A stretch of DNA of 5,895 nucleotides from Deltaproteobacteria bacterium (lineage in GTDB: Bacteria > Desulfobacterota > Desulfobulbia > Desulfobulbales > BM004): contig JAFDCT010000165.1 of the NCBI GenBank assembly GCA_019312695.1, forward strand, positions 1 through 5,895, read 5' to 3'. Under the pieces are notes generated by a model that saw nothing but the letters and a program-made list of their open reading frames with translations, did no database searches and was not told where the DNA came from. This document shows, one piece after another, positions 1 through 5,403 of this stretch. Position 1 is the stretch's first letter. Each line of letters opens with the position of its first letter. Made by a program: the position numbers and the translations under genes.

Positions 1-191
1 CCTTCAGGTTGATGCAGGCTTGACAATAGATACGATGCCCAATTCTTGCAAAATGAAACCGGAGAGGTTGAAACCCTGTTCTGCACAACTTCAAGCGGCG
101 TTATATCGGCCAGGGCATGCAGGATACCTGAAGTCTGTTTTTCATGTCCCAGGCGGCCATCAAAATAAGCAACAACGGAAAGTGGCTTCAT
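1..191 (-). CDS. ELM1/GtrOC1-like protein, N-terminal part (3' end beyond window)
   Basis: An open frame of 63 codons runs from an ATG at 191 to the left edge without a stop. The first residues read MKPLSVVAYFDGRLGHEKQ, followed by a small helix (TSGILHAL). This matches my memory of the N-terminal signature of the ELM1/DUF1022 family (COG3660-like), typically hydrophobic strand, then S-D-G-[KR]-P-G-H-E-N-Q, then a small-residue helix. Family members are annotated as putative GT-B-type glycosyltransferases, and ELM1 in plants is a mitochondrial fission factor; the bacterial substrate is unknown. An in-frame ATG two codons upstream (197) is an alternative start. Neither has a visible Shine-Dalgarno site, and a terminator-like hairpin ends about 20 nt upstream, so expression may be attenuated or the true start may differ. 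Identification rests on about 20 residues, so it is moderate. Confidence 0.55.
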   Translation of the reverse strand, partial: MKPLSVVAYFDGRLGHEKQTSGILHALADITPLEVVQNRVSTSPVSFCKNWASYLLSSLHQPE

Positions 192-214
192 ATGCATTGT
201 TGTCGTTAATTGAT

Positions 215-238
215 AAAAACTTGCTGCCAACGGCAGCA
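215..238 (-). terminator. Intrinsic terminator or leader attenuator
   Basis: On the minus strand a perfect 7-bp stem TGCTGCC / GGCAGCA with a GTT loop (arms 232-238 and 222-228) is followed after two bases by TTTTT (219-215). This is the form of a rho-independent terminator. It lies about 210 nt past the YcaO stop and only about 18-24 nt before the next start codon. It could end the YcaO transcript or act as an attenuator in the leader of the ELM1-like gene. The T run is short (five), so strength is uncertain. Confidence 0.6.
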
Positions 239-310
239 GCTAAAAAAACAAAGTAAAAAAAATCTTTTCCGGGGCTCGAATCGTATACCATGCTCAATAA
301 AGCAAATATA

Positions 311-335
311 AATGCAGGATAAAAAGCTCTGCATT
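311..335 (-). other. Small stem-loop in the intergenic region
   Basis: A perfect 7-bp inverted repeat AATGCAG / CTGCATT (arms 311-317 and 329-335) encloses an 11-nt A/T-rich loop. No uninterrupted T tract follows on the minus strand (TATATTTGC), so it is not a convincing terminator. It is the middle of three hairpins between the YcaO stop and the ELM1-like start. Function is unknown. Confidence 0.3.
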
Positions 336-402
336 CAAAGAAAAAAAGCTGACTATGAATACTCTGTATTATGAGAATTTGCAATGAAGGGCTGAGGTAT
401 AT

Positions 403-437
403 TGCGGTCGCAGTATATGGTACAAGCTGCGACCGCA
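403..437 (-). other. Strong 11-bp stem-loop just after the YcaO gene
   Basis: A perfect inverted repeat has arms 403-413 (TGCGGTCGCAG) and 427-437 (CTGCGACCGCA) with a 13-nt loop. On the minus strand it begins 12 nt after the YcaO stop codon. The stem is GC-rich (8 of 11 pairs), but the sequence after it is AATATACCTC, which lacks the T run of an intrinsic terminator. It most likely protects or defines the mRNA 3' end, or is a copy of a dispersed palindromic element. The sequence alone does not decide. Confidence 0.55.
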
Positions 438-449
438 CGTCTGATATTA

Positions 450-2198
450 TCAGGCAGCACCTGTCAGTTGGGCCAGGTTGTCCCGGGCAAATTGAATGGA
501 TGGATCAAGCGACAGGGCAAGTTCAAAATACTTGATGGCTTCATCATTTCTTGCGAGTCGGCGATAGTTCACCCCCAGGTTGGCATAATCTATTGCCGAG
601 GCAGGATTCAATTCAATGGTCTTGCTGAAGTGCGAGACTGCATTTTCATATTCTTCCAGTTTGAAATGGCAGAACCCCAGGAGGTTATGGATATCAGGCC
701 TGGTATTATCAATTTCCGCACCCTTTTCAAGGATGGCAATGGCTTCCCGGTATTGCTCAAGCTCCTTGAGGCAGTTGCCGATATAGGAATAAATATAGGG
801 CAGATCCTCCTCACTGGGATTCAGCTCAAGGGCTCGGTTGAAATGTTCAAGAGCCTCGTTCTGGAGACCAAGATTCAGGAGATTGCGGCCCAGATAAAAT
901 TCTATGTAGTAAGCATCCGGGAGCAGTTTCTGCATATTGAGCAGATGGGTATTGGACTCAATTGGGTCTTCAACTAGTTCAGCCATGAGTTTTGCGGCAA
1001 ACAGCCCCGCATTCCTGCTTGTCGCTCTTTCCCTGAAATGCGCACCTGGAATAATAGTATAGATGGAAGGCATTTTCAGCTGCGGATGCCTGGTATTAAC
1101 TATAAAAACTTCCATATCGAGTTTCTCAAGAGCAGCCAGACAGTTTTCAACTTCGGTTTTCATATTATCGCTGGTGAGATCAGGGAGATCCTGCAGATCT
1201 ATTTCAGGCCCGTTTAAAAGATAGTCAACCTCATCCATGGCCAAAGGTTTCGGCAGCCCGCTGGCTACATAATTTGCATGGGTATTGAAATCGCCGGCAA
1301 GCTGGGCCACTTCCGTCAGTGCTCTGATAAGAGCCTTTTCAGGATTCGGGGTAGTTCCAGCTGTCCAAACAATTTCACTCATGACCGGAAAGGTTGACGG
1401 ATCAATACAAAGAGCACTGATTGTCGGTACACCTGTATCGAGAGTAAAATCATTGAGGTATACCTTGATACCGTTGCGGGTGAATTTCTCTATCAGTTCA
1501 CGGGAAACAGGATCTTTGGCTGATTCAAGCCTGATACGGGGCACCGGTCTTTTTTCATGGCTCACTACCGCACAGACATGACGCTCAATTATCTCACAAA
1601 TACCCTGACTGATGGATTCTTCATAGGAATTACCGTTAGACGGTCCGTTGAATTCGTTGATGACGTAGAACCATGAAAATGGTATCAACACCTCTTCATT
1701 TCTGTTCAGGTTGGTGGCCCAAGTCCACTTGATGGGAATATCAGCCAGGAGCTTGGCAAGCATTTCCTCCTGCATGGTCTCATCATGAACAGACTGGAGC
1801 AGTCTTCTGATTGGCAGTATATTATAGCCTGCAGCCTGCAGTTCAGGATAGGTTCCTGTAATAAAATTATCGGGATTTTTAATATAACTGAAAAAACTGA
1901 ATCGTTCACCCAACTCCATGCAGGCACTGGCCTGGGACTGCTCAGGAGTACTTCCCTTACCCATCTGTTTCTTGTTGCCGATTACTTCCCTGGCATCTTT
2001 GCCGGTGATGCTGAAGTAAATGGGGATGTCAAGCCTACCATTATCAATGCGGCGTACTTCTTTTAAAATATCGAGGTCAACCTCTGCAAGACGCTCCTTA
2101 AAGCGTTTGATGGTCTCTGCCGGCGAAAAGACCTTATCCTGATCATAGGTATATGTTTTGTAGCAGTCCTGTAAATGAATTGGTTTGGGTTCCATCAT
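450..2198 (-). CDS. YcaO-domain protein with C-terminal TPR repeats
   Basis: This is a 582-residue cytoplasmic protein. Residues about 50-405 form a YcaO domain, the ATP-dependent family that phosphorylates a backbone amide to drive cyclodehydration or thioamidation. Family ATP-binding elements are visible: S83-x-x-E86 followed by ME95LGER, the NSYEESISQGICEIIER segment (190-206), and R292ALTEVAQ. Residues about 427-568 hold roughly four TPR units (for example YLGRNLLNLGLQNEALEHF, and NLGVNYRRLARNDEAIKYF). The PxPxP tail of many azoline-forming YcaO enzymes is absent, because the TPRs occupy the C-terminus. The start is the first of two ATGs, with GGAG (2204-2207) five bases upstream. No TfuA, flavin dehydrogenase, E1-like partner or precursor peptide is recognisable nearby. 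Escherichia coli YcaO is a similar-length stand-alone member linked to RimO modification of ribosomal protein S12, but the sequence resemblance is limited to core motifs. The substrate is unknown; the TPRs probably dock a protein target. Confidence 0.85.
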   Translation of the reverse strand: MMEPKPIHLQDCYKTYTYDQDKVFSPAETIKRFKERLAEVDLDILKEVRRIDNGRLDIPIYFSITGKDAREVIGNKKQMGKGSTPEQSQASACMELGERFSFFSYIKNPDNFITGTYPELQAAGYNILPIRRLLQSVHDETMQEEMLAKLLADIPIKWTWATNLNRNEEVLIPFSWFYVINEFNGPSNGNSYEESISQGICEIIERHVCAVVSHEKRPVPRIRLESAKDPVSRELIEKFTRNGIKVYLNDFTLDTGVPTISALCIDPSTFPVMSEIVWTAGTTPNPEKALIRALTEVAQLAGDFNTHANYVASGLPKPLAMDEVDYLLNGPEIDLQDLPDLTSDNMKTEVENCLAALEKLDMEVFIVNTRHPQLKMPSIYTIIPGAHFRERATSRNAGLFAAKLMAELVEDPIESNTHLLNMQKLLPDAYYIEFYLGRNLLNLGLQNEALEHFNRALELNPSEEDLPYIYSYIGNCLKELEQYREAIAILEKGAEIDNTRPDIHNLLGFCHFKLEEYENAVSHFSKTIELNPASAIDYANLGVNYRRLARNDEAIKYFELALSLDPSIQFARDNLAQLTGAA

Positions 2199-2253
2199 TG
2201 CTTCTCCATAATTGTGCTAAAAAAATTCACATAAACTACATGTTTTTTTCATA

Positions 2254-2274
2254 GGTTTTACTGTAATTAAAACC
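2254..2274 (-). promoter_or_regulatory. Dyad upstream of the YcaO gene
   Basis: A perfect 7-bp inverted repeat GGTTTTA / TAAAACC is separated by 7 bp. It can be extended by CAT/ATG if one T is bulged. It sits about 56-76 nt upstream of the YcaO start in a 175-nt, A/T-rich gap between tsaE and ycaO. Its symmetry fits either an operator or an mRNA hairpin. I found no convincing -35/-10 pair or T-run terminator in the gap, so whether YcaO has its own promoter is open. Confidence 0.35.
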
Positions 2275-2373
2275 ATGTTGAAGTGATTAAGGGTTTCAGA
2301 AAAACAGCATTGAGGGCTACGACTGTTTAAATATCACAGTGGTATGCAACTGGAGCTTTTAAAAGCAACCTTT

Positions 2374-2841
2374 TTACACCATGGAGACTATCTCGGCCAC
2401 CTTTTTTTGCCAGAGGCTGCCATGTCCGGCCAATTTTGCAATTCTGGACATTTCACCTGATATTACAAGCTCAATCTCAAGACGTTCGGCCGGCATGTGA
2501 CTTCCAAGCCTTTCCGGCCACTCGATGACAGTCACTCCGCTGCCAGAAAAATATTCGGGAAATCCGAGTGATACTATCTCCTCCTCGCCCGAAAGTCTGT
2601 AGAGGTCCATGTGATATAAAGGTATTCTTCCCTTGTATTCATGCAGGAGGCTGAAAGTGGGACTGGTAATATATATACGCGGGTCAATACCAAGTCCCCG
2701 GCCAATAGCCTGGGTTAAGGCGGTTTTTCCTGCTCCCAGGGGCCCCTGCAGGGTAATGATATCCCCAGGTTCTACAATTTTACCCAGTATTTTGCCTAAC
2801 TCTTCAGTTCGTTTTATTGTTGAAAGCTCAAGAGATAACAT
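2374..2841 (-). CDS. tsaE: tRNA N6-threonylcarbamoyladenosine biosynthesis ATPase TsaE
   Basis: This 155-residue protein has the normal length for TsaE, the small P-loop ATPase that works with TsaB and TsaD to transfer the threonylcarbamoyl group to A37 of ANN-decoding tRNAs. Visible motifs are the Walker A GPLGAGKT at 33-40, SPTF at 60-63 (switch-like element after the first core helix), the HMDLYR segment at 77-82 and IEWPER at 106-111, all characteristic of the family. The start is the ATG at 2841, preceded by a weak GGGA about seven bases upstream, 28 nt after the kinase stop. The close spacing suggests cotranscription with the kinase. tsaE is often found in mixed housekeeping operons, so its neighbours say little about its role. 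No T-run terminator is evident after its stop. Confidence 0.95.
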   Translation of the reverse strand: MLSLELSTIKRTEELGKILGKIVEPGDIITLQGPLGAGKTALTQAIGRGLGIDPRIYITSPTFSLLHEYKGRIPLYHMDLYRLSGEEEIVSLGFPEYFSGSGVTVIEWPERLGSHMPAERLEIELVISGEMSRIAKLAGHGSLWQKKVAEIVSMV

Positions 2842-2869
2842 GAGAAGGTCCCAAAAAACGGGTGGGGGT

Positions 2870-4723
2870 TTAAGCTAAAGGCAGGGAAACGGTCACGGTC
2901 GTCCCTTTGCCCACGATACTGGAAAACCGTATACTCCCTCTATGTTCATCAATTATCTTGTAGGCCAACGCAAGACCGAATCCGGTTCCATCAGATTTTG
3001 TTGTGAAATACGGATCAAGGACCTTGTCAAGCTCATCCTGCGGTATGCCACACCCGGTATCTAGCACCTCTAGTACCAAGACATTTTCTTCCGTATTGTG
3101 AGACACGGAGACCTTTAACTCTTTACCTGCTGCAGATTGTTCCATGGCCTGTAAACCGTTGAGATAGAGATTGAGTAATACCTGGTTAACCTTGTCCTTA
3201 TCAACTGAAATTAAGGGAAGGTCAGGTTCGACACTTAAGGATATATTTACACCCAGAGCCTTGGCATCGCTGCTAATCAGCTTCAACGACAGATCGACGA
3301 TCTCACCCAGATCGACAGCCTCTTTTCGAAGGGCCGCAGGACGGGCATAGTTTAAAAGTTCGCTAATGCTCCTGTTCAGTCTTTCTGCCTCCTGAACCAG
3401 AAGATTCGAGGCTTCATGCTCTCTGCTGCCTTCCTTAAATCTTGAACCGAGAAGGGTTGCAAATCCTTTAATGGAACTTAAGGGATTCCTCACCTCATGG
3501 GCAACTCCGGCAGCCATCTTGCCAAGGGCTACCAAACGGTCATGCCTCTGTACTTCTTTTTCCAGTCTTTTAAGTTCTGACAGGTCATACATTAGCAATA
3601 CCCGGCCCATGAAAGCCGAATACTGATTATAGACAGGCAGTGAACTCAGGTGCAGCGAATAGTGGATATTATCACCACCGGTTACTATTACATTCCTGTC
3701 CGTCATTTCATCTTTTTGATCCTGCAGCACAAAAAAACGGGCAACTTCTGGTGGCAAAACATCCCCAGGTTTTCCATTTCTGACTGAATCGACATTTTTA
3801 CCTGTCATGGCAGCCGCCTTTGAATTGAATGTAATTATCTTGCCATTTTGATCCGTGGCAATAATTCCGACCGGCAACCTGGAAATCAAAAGACCGGTAA
3901 AGGCCTGGACCCTGTTAAGTGCATCCTGTGAGATACTATAACTCTGGGCAGCCATCAAGGATATCCAGCCTCCCAAGCCTATAAGCAGTAGGGTAAGAGA
4001 CATGAATATCATCTGGTAGCGATATCTGCGGACTGTATTCTCCAGCTCGGTCATATCCAGACCGACAATGATGAACTGCGGATGTGATTCTGACCCGAGT
4101 GTTGAAAGGTGCCAACTGTCAGGTGGCACATCTCCCTGGAATTGCTGATCTGGTTGGAGGGGGTACTGTTGTTTGAATTGTTCCCGCCATCTCCGGAGTC
4201 CTCCCCTGCCCCTAAAAGGGGCAAAGGGCCCCAGAACCTCAAATACTTTGTACTTTGCTGCCGGCAGTCTTATTATATGAAAGGTCCCACCCGGGTCTGC
4301 CTTATTTAAAATTTCAAAATCACGCTGGATAGTTGTTCCAACCTTCTCCGGATCGCTGTGGACCATAACCTTACCCGAAACCTCAATTACAGCAATATAG
4401 TGAATGTCCGGGGATTCGGAAGCCTGTTCAATGAGCCGCTGGGTTTGGGCTACACTGCTGTTTTCAGGTATATTCATACCCATCATGCTCCCCATCATGC
4501 CGGTCATCATTGAAGCCCGCATACCTGCTTCCACAAAACGGACTATGGCTTCGCCCTTGCGAAACAGTCCCGTGGTCAGCATGCCCCTTTCACGTTTTAT
4601 GTTATTGGCAGCGAAAATAACAATAATGAGAGAAAGCAGGCCGATCGCTGCAGCAAGCAGCCAGGGCGAGATAAACATCAGGTGTGTTTTTTTAAAAAAG
4701 CGATCTTTCATCTTCATGTTCAT
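2870..4723 (-). CDS. Membrane sensor histidine kinase (ZraS/NtrB type) with PAS domain
   Basis: With the ATG at 4723 the product has 617 residues. Order: TM1 (about 20-40); periplasmic region (41-236) with a Cache-like stretch YIAVIEVSGKVMVHSDP; TM2 (237-259); PAS (about 277-380, VGIIATDQNGKIITFNS); HisKA with GVAHEVRNPLSS, phosphoacceptor His409; HATPase with N-box (N513, N518, N522), G1 DTGCGIP (555-561), F-box DPYFTTK (570-576) and G2 GTGFGL (579-584). All catalytic elements are present. The H-box resembles ZraS/HydH kinases, which phosphorylate sigma54-dependent regulators. No regulator is encoded in the window. The periplasmic side just after TM1 has eight Met in 16 residues (68-83). The start is uncertain: ATGs at 4723, 4717 and 4711 and a TTG at 4741 are in frame, none with a good Shine-Dalgarno site. 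An inverted repeat arm ends 5 nt before 4723. Confidence 0.9.
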   Translation of the reverse strand: MNMKMKDRFFKKTHLMFISPWLLAAAIGLLSLIIVIFAANNIKRERGMLTTGLFRKGEAIVRFVEAGMRASMMTGMMGSMMGMNIPENSSVAQTQRLIEQASESPDIHYIAVIEVSGKVMVHSDPEKVGTTIQRDFEILNKADPGGTFHIIRLPAAKYKVFEVLGPFAPFRGRGGLRRWREQFKQQYPLQPDQQFQGDVPPDSWHLSTLGSESHPQFIIVGLDMTELENTVRRYRYQMIFMSLTLLLIGLGGWISLMAAQSYSISQDALNRVQAFTGLLISRLPVGIIATDQNGKIITFNSKAAAMTGKNVDSVRNGKPGDVLPPEVARFFVLQDQKDEMTDRNVIVTGGDNIHYSLHLSSLPVYNQYSAFMGRVLLMYDLSELKRLEKEVQRHDRLVALGKMAAGVAHEVRNPLSSIKGFATLLGSRFKEGSREHEASNLLVQEAERLNRSISELLNYARPAALRKEAVDLGEIVDLSLKLISSDAKALGVNISLSVEPDLPLISVDKDKVNQVLLNLYLNGLQAMEQSAAGKELKVSVSHNTEENVLVLEVLDTGCGIPQDELDKVLDPYFTTKSDGTGFGLALAYKIIDEHRGSIRFSSIVGKGTTVTVSLPLA

Positions 4724-4728
4724 ATAGT

Positions 4729-4790
4729 AAGGCAATATCAATGATAAACAAGCTTCTCGATTATCTGTTTTTATTTTCGGATATTGCCTT
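4729..4790 (-). repeat. 11-bp inverted repeat bridging the DUF166 gene end and kinase start
   Basis: The arms AAGGCAATATC (minus strand, 4790-4780) and GATATTGCCTT (4739-4729) are perfect reverse complements, separated by 40 nt. The first arm lies in the last codons of the DUF166 gene, its stop (4763-4761) is in the loop, and the second arm ends five bases before the kinase ATG at 4723. In mRNA this would fold over the kinase initiation region and be opened by ribosomes finishing the upstream gene. No T run follows, so it is not a terminator. Confidence 0.5.
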
Positions 4791-5390
4791 TTTTAAAGCA
4801 GCCGCATGCACATCACCGGCATAATGCAGTGGACTTTTGCTGGATATGGGATCAAAAGCACTCGGGTCAGCATAGCAGATATACTGGACCTCTCGGGCCA
4901 GGGTTGAGATTGCCTCCTCCAAAGGCAAACCGATGACCCTGGCAAGCACATCCCAGGTGGCTCCGCAGGGTGCTCCTCTTTTGACCTCAATGGATGCTAT
5001 GCGGCCATTCTCAACTTCCACGCTGTATTCCGGCAGGCCAAACTGTCTGCCGTAATTACCCGCAGCCTGCAGGCGTCCAAGCCCGCATCAGGTAAAAGGC
5101 GTCATTGCATCTGCGTGTTTCTTTCCTGAAGCGATTACCGGAATATTTTTTTTCTTGCATACCTTGGCGAGATGGGCTGAAAGATCTGGATGTTTCAAGA
5201 AATCCAGGACCAGATCTGCACTGAAATCATCCGGTATGTAATGCTCAGGATCATCGACGATTTCAGGCAGGCTTTCCTCAAGATTGTAGCGCCGGCTGAT
5301 TTCCAGACCAGTCCCATGTTCGGTGATACCCTGGATCTTCTTTTCGCCAGAGCCGTGTTCTTCAAATACTACTATTTTAAAGAGTTTCAA
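4761..5390 (-). CDS. dfsP: DUF166-family selenoprotein (UGA codon 101 read as selenocysteine)
   Basis: I read one 209-residue protein through an in-frame UGA at 5090-5088. The start is TTG at 5390, with AAAGGGA ending seven bases upstream, 13 nt after the uvrC stop. Family features continue on both sides of the UGA: before it, LPEIVDDPEHYIP (41-53), SADLVLDFLKHPDL (57-70) and MTPFT (96-100); after it, VEVENGRI (124-131) and RGAPCGATW (138-146), which matches the DUF166 RGAPCG[ST]W signature. Residues 100-103 read T-Sec-C-G, at the position where DUF166 proteins carry a conserved Cys (PFC[CS]-L-like). I recall the name DfsP, 'DUF166 family (seleno)protein', for this subgroup. Other cysteines are C78, C142 and C172. 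No signal peptide or membrane segment is seen, so it is probably cytoplasmic. The function is unknown; older 'thymidylate synthase' labels for DUF166 are unsupported. A nonsense mutation or sequencing error is the alternative, but the frame and conserved motifs after the UGA are intact. Confidence 0.85.
5058..5074 (-). promoter_or_regulatory. Candidate bacterial SECIS element
   Basis: Just after the UGA (5090-5088) the mRNA can form a 7-bp hairpin: 5074-5068 pairs with 5064-5058 (GCCUGCA / UGCGGGU, two G-U pairs) with the 3-nt loop GGC. The loop starts 20 nt after the UGA and has G in its first two positions. Both match the published bSECIS pattern (loop 16-37 nt from UGA, loop 3-14 nt, a G among the first two). 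It lies inside the coding sequence, as in Escherichia coli fdhF. A competing hairpin (5087-5068) is also possible. Confidence 0.65.
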
Positions 5391-5403
5391 TATTTTTTCC
5401 CTT

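Noticed and set aside
273..284. GCTCGAATCG resembling a tRNA T-arm
   Set aside because: No matching acceptor, D or anticodon arms surround it, and the T-stem does not pair.
160..438. 92-codon minus-strand frame in the gap after YcaO
   Set aside because: It runs through all three hairpins, has no ribosome site and overlaps the better-supported ELM1-like frame. Its hydrophobic composition follows from T-rich DNA.
402..977. 191-codon open frame on the plus strand
   Set aside because: It lies opposite the TPR-coding part of the YcaO gene. It has no recognisable domain and no ribosome site, so it is a shadow.
2355..2366. Palindrome GCTTTTAAAAGC after tsaE as a terminator
   Set aside because: The hairpin would have no proper loop and no T run follows on the minus strand. 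The T run on the plus-strand side has no gene to serve.
4761..5021. Separate 86-residue gene downstream of the UGA
   Set aside because: Its frame continues upstream to the UGA with conserved sequence and it has no ribosome site. It is the C-terminal half of the DUF166 protein.
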